A stretch of DNA of 20,202 nucleotides from Burkholderiaceae bacterium. GTDB lineage: Bacteria; Pseudomonadota; Gammaproteobacteria; Burkholderiales; Burkholderiaceae_C. The notes below the pieces were generated by a model, which was given only the letters and a program-made list of their open reading frames with translations, made no database searches and was not told where the DNA came from. Below are positions 12,527 to 20,202 of this stretch, in pieces. The stretch lies in assembly GCA_025458585.1 (NCBI GenBank), contig JALOSD010000005.1:1-20202 (forward strand), given 5' to 3'. Numbering within the stretch: the stretch's first letter is position 1; each line of letters begins with the position of its first letter. A program made the position numbers and the translations under genes.

Positions 12527-14402
12527 GCGCGGCCTCGCCGCGCCCGAACGTCGCGCCTCGGTCCAGCGGCGGCGCCGAACCCTGCGCGAGCGCCTCGCGC
12601 GCGTACTCGTAGCCCAGGCGTTCGATCGCGTCGAAGCGGTGCCACTCGAGCATGCCCACGCGTTCGAGCGGCGGGCACAGGTACAGGTCGGTGAGCTCGC
12701 GCGCGCGGCGCTGGCGCGACGTGCTGTAGAGGATCGTCACGTTCATCAGGTACGAGGTCAGCGACGGCAGCCGGTAGCGCCGCCGCGCCCGGCCGCGCCA
12801 TCGGTCGCGCAGCAGCGCCCAGCTGCCGGGCAGCTCGTCGAGGTCGATGTGGCGCGCCCTGCCGGGGTTGAGGTCGACGCCGATCACGCGGCCGATGCCG
12901 CGCCGGGCGCGCATCACGTCGACCGGAAAGTTGTTGAACGTGCCGCCGTCGCACAGGAGGTCGCCGTCGTGCAGCACCGGCGGCAGCGCGCCGGGAATCG
13001 CGCTGCTCGCGAGCAGCGCGCGCTCGACCGGGCCATGCGCGAGCACCTCCTCGGCGGCGCGCGAGAAGTTGCTCGCGACGACGAACACGTTCTTCCACAG
13101 GTCCTCGAGGTCGGCGCCGGCGCCGAACATGCGCGCGATCGCACGGTCGAGCAGGCGCCGCAGTCGCCGGCCCTTGATCAGCGACAGCAGCGGCAGCCAG
13201 TTGAAGTCGCTCGTCGGCTTGTCGAGGAAGGCCTCGCGCGCACTCGCGACGACTTCCGGCAGCGGCAGGTCCGACGCCGCGCACACCGCCATGATCGCGC
13301 CGATGCTCGTGCCGCCGACGCAGTCGAACTCGACGCCCTGCTCCTGCAGCGCGCGCACGACGCCCAGGTGCGCCAGCCCGCGCGCGCCGCCGCCGGCGAG
13401 CACGAGACCGACCGCGGTGCGGCTCTGCAGCCGCGACAGCCGCGCCATGTCGCGCGCCAGCGCCGGTCGCACGTGCACGTGGTCGGCCACCGGACGCCGC
13501 TGCAGCCACGCGCGCGTGCCGCGCGGCGTGCGCGTGTCGGCCGGGTGCAGCAGCACGAGCACCTCGGCCGCCTCGGTGCGCGGCGGGCGGCGCAGCAGGC
13601 ACCCGGTTTCGGTCGGGTGCAGCGCCGGCGGCTGCGTCGCGTCGGCGAGCAGCAGCAGCTCGTCGGCGTGCCGGCAGCACAGCGCCGTCCACGGCGTTGG
13701 CGACGGGTCGGCGACGAGCAGCACGACGTCGTGCGCCGCCTCGACCTCGTCGAGGTGGATCGCCAGGCGCCGCCGCGCCCCGGGCTCATCGCCCCATTGC
13801 GCGCCGAGCGCGCACGCGCGCGCGGCCGCCGCGGCGTCGACGACGCACACGCGCCGGGTCGGTCCGAACGCGGCGGCGAGCCGCGCCGCGACGTCGAGCG
13901 CGTCGACGCCGTCGCTGATCGGCACCAGGCTCGTCGTCACCGGCGCCTCGTGACGCGAGCGCAGCGACTCGGTCTGCAGGCGGTGGATCACGACGCGCGT
14001 CAGCGCGATCGACGCCTGCGCGCTGCTGGCCAGCAGCGCGCTGAAGTCGGCCTTGTCCAGGCGCGCGAGCACCGACTCGCGGATCGCGACCACGGTCGCG
14101 GAGCGCGGCTCGTCGGTGAACATGCTGATCTCGCCGACGATCTGCCCGCGGCCCATCTCACGCACCGCGCGCGCAGGGGCGGCACCGTCTTCGATGTACA
14201 CGCGCAGCCGGCCGCTGACGATGACGTACATCGCATCGCCGGGGTCGCCCTGCTTCAGCAGCGCTTCGCCGCCGGCGAGCTCCACCCACGTCATCCGGCG
14301 ACGCAGGTCGTCGACGACGGCCGGATCGACGCCGGGCAGGAAGTCGCGCAGATGCTGCTGCAGCAGCCGGTCGTGGTGCTGCTGCGGGGCCGTCGTCTCC
14401 AT
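12510..14402 (-). CDS. Cyclic-nucleotide-binding domain / patatin-like phospholipase (NTE-like)
   Basis: This 630-residue protein fuses a regulatory and a catalytic module. Residues about 20-135 form a cyclic-nucleotide-binding domain, with the phosphate-binding cassette GEISMFTDEPRSATVVA at 90-106. A middle region (about 180-310) shows VCVVDAAAAARACALGA and VVLLVADPSPTPW, resembling the degenerate nucleotide-binding-like segment in bacterial neuropathy-target-esterase homologues. The patatin domain follows from about 330: oxyanion loop GGGARG at 337-342, nucleophile Ser366 in GTSIG, and the DGG aspartate at 485. The catalytic Ser-Asp dyad is thus intact and lysophospholipase activity is expected. 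No signal peptide is seen. DUF924 lies 50 bases upstream. The 3' end overlaps phr by 17 nt. Confidence 0.92.
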   Translation of the reverse strand: METTAPQQHHDRLLQQHLRDFLPGVDPAVVDDLRRRMTWVELAGGEALLKQGDPGDAMYVIVSGRLRVYIEDGAAPARAVREMGRGQIVGEISMFTDEPRSATVVAIRESVLARLDKADFSALLASSAQASIALTRVVIHRLQTESLRSRHEAPVTTSLVPISDGVDALDVAARLAAAFGPTRRVCVVDAAAAARACALGAQWGDEPGARRRLAIHLDEVEAAHDVVLLVADPSPTPWTALCCRHADELLLLADATQPPALHPTETGCLLRRPPRTEAAEVLVLLHPADTRTPRGTRAWLQRRPVADHVHVRPALARDMARLSRLQSRTAVGLVLAGGGARGLAHLGVVRALQEQGVEFDCVGGTSIGAIMAVCAASDLPLPEVVASAREAFLDKPTSDFNWLPLLSLIKGRRLRRLLDRAIARMFGAGADLEDLWKNVFVVASNFSRAAEEVLAHGPVERALLASSAIPGALPPVLHDGDLLCDGGTFNNFPVDVMRARRGIGRVIGVDLNPGRARHIDLDELPGSWALLRDRWRGRARRRYRLPSLTSYLMNVTILYSTSRQRRARELTDLYLCPPLERVGMLEWHRFDAIERLGYEYAREALAQGSAPPLDRGATFGRGEAALSARP

Positions 14403-14441
14403 CGCTGGCCTGGGCTTGTCGTTGTGCCCGGCACTCTATCC

Positions 14442-14454
14442 GACCGTGACGGTC
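14442..14454. repeat. Short palindrome GACCGT-G-ACGGTC upstream of the patatin gene
   Basis: This is a perfect six-base inverted repeat with one central base, overlapping the DUF924 stop codon and lying about 40 bases upstream of the patatin start. It could be an operator, but in DNA this GC-rich it may be chance. Confidence 0.25.
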
Positions 14455-15037
14455 AGAACCGCGAACCCGGCTGGCGCAGGAACTCGACCTCGTCGGGCGT
14501 GCTCGTGCGGCCGAGGATGTCGTTGCGGTGCGGAAAACGGCCGAAGCGCGCGATCACGTCGCGGTGGCGGCGCGCGTAGTCGAGCGCCGAGGCGATCGCC
14601 TCGCGGTGCGGCCCGGCGTCGGCGAGCAGCGCCTCGAAGCGGCGCACGCACTCGTCCTGCAGCGCCGCGTCCTCGGCGTGTTCGAGCGGCATCAGGACGA
14701 ACCAGCGCCGCAGTGGCGGCAGCGCGGCGGCGGCGCCGTCGTCGATCAGCCGCCGCGCGACGGCGAGCGCGCGCGCGTCGCCGCCGAACGCCTGCGGCGT
14801 GCCGCGGTGGACGTTGCGCGTGAACTGGTCGAGCACGACGACGAGCGCGAGCGCGCCGTCGGGCGTCGCCGCCCAGCCGTCGAGCCGGCCGGCGAGCGCG
14901 GCGTCGATCGTCGCGCCGAAGCGCTCGCCGATCTCGCGGTCGAACGCTTCGCCGCCGCCGAACCAGCGCTTGTCGACGGCGTCGTCGGTGCCGAACCAGA
15001 AGTCGAGCACCTCGTGGGCGGACGCGACGGCGCTCAC
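14453..15037 (-). CDS. DUF924 family protein
   Basis: The 194-residue product matches the DUF924 family (helical, TPR-like), of unknown biochemical function. Visible family segments are VLDFWFG near the N-terminus, KRWFGGG, VVVLDQFTRNVHRGTPQAFG, RRWFVLMPLEHAED, and RFGRFPHRNDILGRTSTPDE near the C-terminus. It starts with GTG at 15037, preceded by AGGG about seven bases upstream as ribosome-binding site. It follows the alpha/beta hydrolase after 58 bases and precedes the patatin gene by 50 bases, so co-transcription with either is possible but not shown. Confidence 0.9.
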   Translation of the reverse strand: MSAVASAHEVLDFWFGTDDAVDKRWFGGGEAFDREIGERFGATIDAALAGRLDGWAATPDGALALVVVLDQFTRNVHRGTPQAFGGDARALAVARRLIDDGAAAALPPLRRWFVLMPLEHAEDAALQDECVRRFEALLADAGPHREAIASALDYARRHRDVIARFGRFPHRNDILGRTSTPDEVEFLRQPGSRF

Positions 15038-15095
15038 GGGACTACCCTGCGCGCTACGCGCTCCGGGATGAGCGCTTGGGAGCGGCCCGGCGCGC

Positions 15096-16067
15096 TCATG
15101 CGCCGAACACCGAGAAGCGCGCGACGATGCCCGCGTGGCGCTGCGGCCACTGCAGCAGTGCCGCGTCGTCGCCGGCGAACACGCGCTGCAGGAACGCGTG
15201 CGTGAGCTCGCGCGTCGCGGCCTTGACCTGCGCGTTCAGCGCGACGCCGCCGGTGCCGGCGCGGTCGGTGAAGATGCTGTGCGAGCCGCCCTGGAACACG
15301 GCGAGCGCCTTCGGGCGGCCGCCGATCGCGTCGAACACGGCGAGCCGGTCGTCGACGCCCGACCAGAACCCGGGGATGCGGATGTCGTCGGCGGTGGCCG
15401 TCACGTGCAGGCTCGGCAAGTCGACGCCGCCGAGGATCGGCTCGAACGAGCGCTCGCCGTAGAACGGCGGCGCCGACAGCACGATCGCCGCGCGCACGCG
15501 TTCGTCGCGCAACATCACGGGCCTGCCGTCGCGCACGACGCGCGCGCCGGCGGCGAGCAGCGTCGTGTTCGCGCCGTACGAGTGGCCGGCGGCGACGACG
15601 CGCGCGGCGTCGAGCCGCCCGGCGAGCGGGCCGGCGAGCACGCGGTCGAGCGCGAAGCGCAGGTCGCGCACGCGGTCGACGGCCTCGGCGTCGGTGGCGG
15701 CGTCGCGCAGCCGCTCGACGAGGCCGAACACGCTGCCGAACCACAGGTCGCGGTCGCTGCCGACGTGCTGCAGGTGCAGGCTGGCCCAGCCGTTGGCGGC
15801 CCAGTGGCGGCCGAGGTAGCTGTAGCCGAAGCGCGAGCCGCCGATGCCGTGCGAGAACACGACGAGCGGCACGCGCTGCTCGCCGGCCGGCAGGTACAGC
15901 CGCACCGGCACGTCGCGCGCGCGGCGCGCGTCGTGCCACTGGAGGTCGAACACGCCGATGCCCTGCGCGTCGTCGGCACGCGCGCGGCGCGCCGCGAGCA
16001 GGGATATCGCGGCCGTCGCGAGCACGGCGGCGGCACGGCGGCGGGTCAGCAGCGGGGCGTGACGCAT
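15096..16067 (-). CDS. Exported alpha/beta hydrolase (PAF-acetylhydrolase/dienelactone-hydrolase-like) with Tat-type signal
   Basis: The 323-residue product is an alpha/beta-hydrolase. The N-terminus TRRRAAAVLATAAISLLAA, followed by RRARA and a likely cut before DDAQG, looks like a twin-arginine signal, so export of a folded protein is likely. Mature segments include PLVVFSHGIGGSRFGYSYLG near 67-86 and the nucleophile elbow GHSYGAN with Ser163. Candidate acid residues lie at D227/D228, and the histidine at H263 in GGSHSIFTD. I chose the ATG at 16067 because a strong AGGAGG lies eight bases upstream; the open frame to 16139 would destroy the signal peptide and overlap the RND gene. It starts 13 bases after the RND permease stop, so it is probably in the same operon. 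The substrate is unknown. Confidence 0.88.
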   Translation of the reverse strand: MRHAPLLTRRRAAAVLATAAISLLAARRARADDAQGIGVFDLQWHDARRARDVPVRLYLPAGEQRVPLVVFSHGIGGSRFGYSYLGRHWAANGWASLHLQHVGSDRDLWFGSVFGLVERLRDAATDAEAVDRVRDLRFALDRVLAGPLAGRLDAARVVAAGHSYGANTTLLAAGARVVRDGRPVMLRDERVRAAIVLSAPPFYGERSFEPILGGVDLPSLHVTATADDIRIPGFWSGVDDRLAVFDAIGGRPKALAVFQGGSHSIFTDRAGTGGVALNAQVKAATRELTHAFLQRVFAGDDAALLQWPQRHAGIVARFSVFGA

Positions 16068-16069
16068 CG

Positions 16070-16080
16070 CGGGTCCTCCT
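16070..16080 (-). promoter_or_regulatory. Strong Shine-Dalgarno of the exported hydrolase
   Basis: AGGAGGA on the minus strand ends about seven bases before the ATG at 16067, directly after the RND permease stop. It decides the hydrolase start and is the best ribosome-binding site in the window. Confidence 0.8.
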
Positions 16081-19000
16081 TCAGGTGGTGGCCTCGCCCG
16101 GCGTCGCCGGGCCGCCGATCGCGCGCTGCCGGCGGCCAAACAGCCGCCGCACGCGCTGCACGGCGTCGTCGACGTAGGTGAACACGACCGGCACGACGAG
16201 CAGGCTCAGGAACGTCGACGTGATCAGCCCGCCGATCACGACGATCGCCATCGGGCTGCGAAAGCTCGGGTCGACGCCGATGCCGATCGCGATCGGCATC
16301 ATGCCCGCGCCCATCGCGATCGTCGTCATCACGATCGGCCGCGCGCGCTTGCGGCAGGCGTCGAGCACGGCGTGCCAGCGGTCCAGGCCGTGGTCGCGCC
16401 GCGCGATGATGACGTAGTCGACGAGCAGGATCGAGTTCTTCGTCGCGATGCCCATCAGCATGATGAGGCCGATCATGCTCGGCATCGAGATCGCCTTGCC
16501 GGTGAGGAACAGCGCGAGGAACGCGCCGGGCACCGACAGCACGAGCGCGACCAGGATCGTCAGCGGCTGCACGAAGTCCTTGAACAGCAGCACGAGCACG
16601 ATGTAGATGCACAGGACCCCGGTCAGGATCGCGAGGCCGAAGCTCGCGAACAGCTCGTTCATTGCCTCGGCGTCGCCGACGGTGGTCTGGATCACGCCGG
16701 GCGGCAGGTTCGCCAGGCTCGGCAGCGCGAGCGCGCGCTGCTCGACCTCGCCGAGCGGCTGGCCGTTGAGCTCGATCTCGAAGTTGATGTTGCGCAGGCG
16801 GTCGTAGCGGTCGATCACCGCCGGCCCGCTCTCGATCGCCAGCGTCGCGACGTTGCCGAGCATCACCGGGCCGCGCGAGCCCGGCACGTGCAGGCGCGCG
16901 AGCAGGTCGAGGTCGGTGCGCGCGTCGGCCGGCAGCCGCACGACGACCGGCACCTGGCGCTGCGCGAGATTGAGCTTGGGCAGCGCCTGGTCGTAGTCGC
17001 CGGTGGTCGCGATGCGCAGCGTGTCGGCGATCGCCGCCGCCGTCACGCCGAGGTCGGCGGCGAGCGCCGGGTCGGGGCGCACGACGAGTTCCGGGCGCAC
17101 GAGGCTCGCGGTCGACGTCACCGCGCCGATGCCGGGAATCGTGCGCAGCTCCTGCTCGACCTGGCGCGCGTGCTCGGCGAGCACGCGGCCGTCCTCGCCG
17201 GCGAGCACGAGCACGTACTTCTCCGACGAGCCGCCGAAGCCGACCTTCACGCGCGCGCCGGGGATCTCGCTCAGCGCCTCGCGCAGCTGCGCCTCGACCT
17301 GCTGCTTCGTCACGCCGTCGCGCTCGCGCCGCGGCGTCATGTTGATCGTCAGCGTCGCCTTGCGCACCTCGGCCGCACCCTGTACCGCGAACGGGTCGCT
17401 GCCGGTGGCGCCGCCGCCGACCGCGGTGTAGACGAGCTGCACGTGCGGGTGGCGCTCGACGATCTCGCGCGCCTGCTCGGCGGCGGCGAGCGTCTGCGCG
17501 AACGTGCTGCCCGGCGGCAGCTCGACGCTGACCTGCGTCTGGCTCAGGTCGTCGGGCGGGATGAACCCGGTGGGCAGCAGCGGCACGAGCGCGAACGAGC
17601 CGAAGAAGAACACCGCCGCGCCGATCAGCGTGACGACGCGGTGCTTCAGGCACCAGCGCGCCCAGCCGAGGTAGATCGTGATCCAGCGCGGCGTGTCGTG
17701 CGCCTTCTTCGGCGCGTGCAGCAGGTACGCCGCCATCATCGGCGTGAGCATGCGCGCGACGACGAGCGAGAAGAACACGGCGATCGCCGCCGTCCAGCCG
17801 AACTGGACGAAGAACTTGCCCGGCACGCCGCTCATGAACGCGGTGGGCAGGAACACCGCGATCAGCGTGAACGTCGTCGCGATCACCGCCAGCCCGATCT
17901 CGTCGGCGGCCTCCATCGCCGCCTGGTACGGTGTCTTGCCCATCCTCAGGTGGCGCGTGATGTTCTCGATCTCGACGATCGCGTCGTCGACCAGGATGCC
18001 CACCACGAGCGACATCGCCAGCAGCGTGACGACGTTGATCGAGAAGCCCATCAGCCACATCACGCCGAACGCCGGGATGATCGACAGCGGCAGCGCGGTG
18101 GCCGCCACCAGCGTCGCGCGCCAGTCGCGCAGGAAGAACCAGACGACGAGGATCGCCAGCAGCGCGCCCTCGTAGAGCAGCCACATCGAGCCGTCGTAGT
18201 TCTCCTGCACCGGGTCGACGAAGTTGAACGCCTCGGTGAACGTGATCTCGGGGTGGGCAGCGCGCAGCTCGTCGAGCTTGGCGCGCACCCCGGCGGCGAC
18301 CTCGACCTCGCCGGCGCCGCGGCTGCGCGTGATCTCGAAGCCGACGACCGGCTTGCCGTTCAGCAGCGCGGCGCTGCGCTGCTCGGCCACCGTGTCGATC
18401 ACGCTCGCGACCTGGTCGAGGCGGATGCGGCGGCCGTCGGCGAGCGCGATCTGCAGCCGCGCGAGCTCCTCGGCCGAGGCGACGGTGGCGATCGTGCGCA
18501 CCGTCTGCTCGGCGCCGCCGAGTTCGGCGCGCCCGCCCGAGGCCTCCTGCTGCACCTGGCGCAGCTGGCGCGAGATCTCGGCCGCGGTCGTGTTCAGCGC
18601 CAGCAGCTTGGCCGGGTCGAGCTCGACGCGGACCTCGCGCGTGACGCCGCCGACGCGCGCCACCGCGCCGACACCCTGCACCGCGAGCATCGACTTCGCG
18701 ACCTTGTCGTCGACGAACCAGCTCAGCGCCTCGTCGTCGAGGCGCTCGGAGGCCACCGTGTAGGTCAGGATCGGCGCGCCCGACAGCTCGACCTTCGAGA
18801 CGATCGGGTCGCGCAGGTCGCCGGGCAGGTCGGCGCGCACGCGGCTGATCGCGTCGCGCACGTCGTCGAGCGCCTCCTGCGTCGGCTTCTCGAGGCGGAA
18901 CTCGACCGTGATCGTCGCCGTGCCGTCCTGCACCTTGGTGTAGATGTGCTTGACGCCCTGCACCGTGGCGACCGAGTTCTCGATCTTGCGCGCGACCTCG

Positions 19001-19182
19001 GTCTCGAGCTGCGCTGGCGACGCGCCCGGCAGCGACGCCGTCACCGTCACCGTCGGCAGCTCGATGTCGGGGAAGTTCTGGATCTTCATCTGGTGGAAGC
19101 CGAGCAGCCCCACCAGCGTCAGCATCACGAACAGCAGCACCGACGGGATCGGGTTGCGGATGCTCCAGGCCGAGACGTTCAT
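16081..19182 (-). CDS. RND efflux transporter permease (AcrB/MexB-like, HAE1 type)
   Basis: This is an inner-membrane proton-driven efflux pump subunit of 1033 residues, the normal family length. The first transmembrane helix is near residues 12-28, and FPDIELPTVTVTASLPGASP lies near 37-56. A first porter loop leads to helices from about 337. The proton-relay pair D399/D400 in VGILVDDAIVEIEN and K915 in MGIATKNSILLVDY are conserved, so the pump should be active. MTTIAMGAGMMPIAIG near 952-967 matches helix 11. The ATG at 19182 has GGGAG upstream. The adaptor gene ends 20 bases before, and the hydrolase starts 13 bases after. No outer-membrane factor gene is visible; it may lie beyond the right edge or be shared. 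Substrates cannot be read from the sequence. Confidence 0.96.
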   Translation of the reverse strand: MNVSAWSIRNPIPSVLLFVMLTLVGLLGFHQMKIQNFPDIELPTVTVTASLPGASPAQLETEVARKIENSVATVQGVKHIYTKVQDGTATITVEFRLEKPTQEALDDVRDAISRVRADLPGDLRDPIVSKVELSGAPILTYTVASERLDDEALSWFVDDKVAKSMLAVQGVGAVARVGGVTREVRVELDPAKLLALNTTAAEISRQLRQVQQEASGGRAELGGAEQTVRTIATVASAEELARLQIALADGRRIRLDQVASVIDTVAEQRSAALLNGKPVVGFEITRSRGAGEVEVAAGVRAKLDELRAAHPEITFTEAFNFVDPVQENYDGSMWLLYEGALLAILVVWFFLRDWRATLVAATALPLSIIPAFGVMWLMGFSINVVTLLAMSLVVGILVDDAIVEIENITRHLRMGKTPYQAAMEAADEIGLAVIATTFTLIAVFLPTAFMSGVPGKFFVQFGWTAAIAVFFSLVVARMLTPMMAAYLLHAPKKAHDTPRWITIYLGWARWCLKHRVVTLIGAAVFFFGSFALVPLLPTGFIPPDDLSQTQVSVELPPGSTFAQTLAAAEQAREIVERHPHVQLVYTAVGGGATGSDPFAVQGAAEVRKATLTINMTPRRERDGVTKQQVEAQLREALSEIPGARVKVGFGGSSEKYVLVLAGEDGRVLAEHARQVEQELRTIPGIGAVTSTASLVRPELVVRPDPALAADLGVTAAAIADTLRIATTGDYDQALPKLNLAQRQVPVVVRLPADARTDLDLLARLHVPGSRGPVMLGNVATLAIESGPAVIDRYDRLRNINFEIELNGQPLGEVEQRALALPSLANLPPGVIQTTVGDAEAMNELFASFGLAILTGVLCIYIVLVLLFKDFVQPLTILVALVLSVPGAFLALFLTGKAISMPSMIGLIMLMGIATKNSILLVDYVIIARRDHGLDRWHAVLDACRKRARPIVMTTIAMGAGMMPIAIGIGVDPSFRSPMAIVVIGGLITSTFLSLLVVPVVFTYVDDAVQRVRRLFGRRQRAIGGPATPGEATT

Positions 19183-19202
19183 CGCCGACTCCCGCTTCGC
19201 CT

Positions 19203-20202
19203 TCAGGACGCCGGCGCGGCGACGACGCGCACGGCGTCGCCGTCGCCGAGGAAGCTGCCGCCGGTGGCGACGACGCGCGCGTCGGCGGCGAGCCCGCCGG
19301 CGATCTCGACGCGGTCGCCGCTGCGCCGCCCGACCGTGACCTTGACCTGGCGCACGCGCTCGCCCTCGACCACGAACACGTAGTGGAAGCCCTCGCGCAG
19401 CAGCACCGCCGACTGCGGCAGCGTCAGCGCGCGCTGGCGGCCGAGCTCGAACTCGCCGCTGGCGAACATGCCCGCGCGCGCCGGGCCGCCGGCCGGCAGG
19501 TCGACGTAGACGAGGCCGTTGCGCGTCGCCGGGTCGACGGTCGGCGCCACCATGCGCACGGTGCCGGTCACCGGCGCGCCGCCGGCCGGCGTCACCACGG
19601 CCTTCATGCCGGGGCGGATCGCCGCCAGGCTCGCCGCCGGCACCTCGGCGCGCCACTCGAGGCGGCCCTTGCGGATCATGCGAAACAGCTCGGTGCCCGC
19701 GGGCAGCACCGCGCCGACGGTGGCGCTGCGCGCCGAGATCACGCCGTCGTCGGGGGCGAGCACCTGCGTCTGCGCAAGGCGCAGCTCCTGCGTCTTCGCG
19801 GCCGCACGCTGCGCCTCGAGGCGCGCTTTCGCGGTCTGCTCGGCGGTCAGGAACTGGTTGATCTGCTGCGCGCTCAGCGCGCCGCTGGGCTGCAGCTCGC
19901 GCGCGCGCTGCGCGTTCGCGGCGGCCTCGGCGAGTGTCGCCTCGGCTTCGGCGACCGCGGCGCGGATCTGCGCCGCCTCGGCCCGCACGGTGTCGGGGGC
20001 GAACGTGGCGAGCACCTGGCCGCGCCGCACGACGTCGCCGACGTTGACACGCACGTCGGCGAGCCGCAGGCCGTTGGCCTCGGTGCCGATGCTCGCCTCC
20101 TGCCACGCGGCGACGCTGCCGTTGGCGACGATCGCCAGCGGCAGCTCGACCTGCAGCGGCTGCGTCACGCTGACGGTGAGCGCCGGGCGCGGCGCCGGCG
20201 CG
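19203..20202 (-). CDS. RND efflux periplasmic adaptor (membrane fusion protein), 5' end outside window
   Basis: This is the periplasmic adaptor of a tripartite efflux pump. About 332 C-terminal residues are visible. The first barrel-sandwich half has ASIGTEANGLRLADVRVNVG followed by DVVRRGQVLATF. An alpha-helical hairpin rich in Ala, Glu and Gln follows, with ELQPSGALSAQQINQF. The second half has QVLAPDDGVISARSATVGAV, and then come beta-barrel and membrane-proximal domains (ALTLPQSAVLLREGFHYVFV, RVVATGGSFLGDGDAVRVV). The frame stays open to the right edge, reading APAPRPALTVSVTQP before the GTG at 20168. That GTG is internal to a typical adaptor N-terminal region, so the true start and lipoprotein/signal sequence lie outside. 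The permease gene follows after 20 bases. Confidence 0.94.
   Translation of the reverse strand, partial: APAPRPALTVSVTQPLQVELPLAIVANGSVAAWQEASIGTEANGLRLADVRVNVGDVVRRGQVLATFAPDTVRAEAAQIRAAVAEAEATLAEAAANAQRARELQPSGALSAQQINQFLTAEQTAKARLEAQRAAAKTQELRLAQTQVLAPDDGVISARSATVGAVLPAGTELFRMIRKGRLEWRAEVPAASLAAIRPGMKAVVTPAGGAPVTGTVRMVAPTVDPATRNGLVYVDLPAGGPARAGMFASGEFELGRQRALTLPQSAVLLREGFHYVFVVEGERVRQVKVTVGRRSGDRVEIAGGLAADARVVATGGSFLGDGDAVRVVAAPAS

Noticed and set aside
12639..14579. Open frame of about 650 codons on the plus strand opposite the patatin gene
   Set aside because: Shadow of the patatin gene; composition and lack of motifs do not support a protein.
16372..19383. Open frame of about 1000 codons on the plus strand opposite the RND permease
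   Set aside because: It is rich in Arg, His, Asp and Ala without any recognisable domain and lies antisense to a clear AcrB-like gene; long antisense frames are expected at this GC content.
1..20202. tRNA, rRNA, CRISPR array, insertion sequence or prophage
   Set aside because: No cloverleaf-like sequence, regularly spaced direct repeats, transposase, integrase or phage protein was recognised in any frame.

Overview
The window is a very GC-rich, gene-dense piece of a bacterial chromosome. Gene content and order point to a betaproteobacterium of the order Burkholderiales: a rhodanese-grxC-secB-gpsA run beside gpmA, pyrR-pyrB followed by an inactive dihydroorotase homologue, and yqgE next to ruvX. 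This placement is an inference from gene content; no rRNA or other marker is present. I saw no tRNA, rRNA, CRISPR array, insertion sequence or phage gene, and no gene-free stretch exceeds 300 bases.

Left part (1-3561): the 3' end of trmL (+), then a minus-strand run of rhodanese, grxC, secB and a gpsA that is broken by an internal, frame-shifting deletion. Divergent from this run is gpmA (+). An intrinsic-terminator-like hairpin with a T tract lies directly before the secB start.

Middle (3590-10973, all minus strand, read right to left): yqgE/algH, ruvX, pyrR, pyrB, pyrX (dihydroorotase fold without the HxH metal site), a lysophospholipid-type acyltransferase, an AMP-phosphorylase-like member of the thymidine phosphorylase family, and a PRPP-synthetase-like protein. 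Several junctions are 4-nt stop/start overlaps (ruvX/pyrR, pyrX/acyltransferase, acyltransferase/phosphorylase, phosphorylase/Prs-like), so the last four genes form one tightly coupled unit. It joins pyrimidine synthesis, which consumes PRPP, to enzymes that would handle ribose phosphates and PRPP. This is the most interesting metabolic grouping in the window.

Right part: phr photolyase (+) converges on, and overlaps by 17 nt, a minus-strand cyclic-nucleotide-binding/patatin phospholipase. Behind that, also on the minus strand and read right to left, come an RND adaptor (cut by the window edge), an RND permease, a Tat-type exported alpha/beta hydrolase and a DUF924 protein.

Three copies of a G/C-rich palindromic repeat (about 267-341, 8218-8376, 10318-10394) each start within a few bases of a stop codon (trmL, pyrB, yqgE), always in the same orientation relative to that gene. 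The middle copy carries extra strong hairpins and separates pyrB from pyrX.
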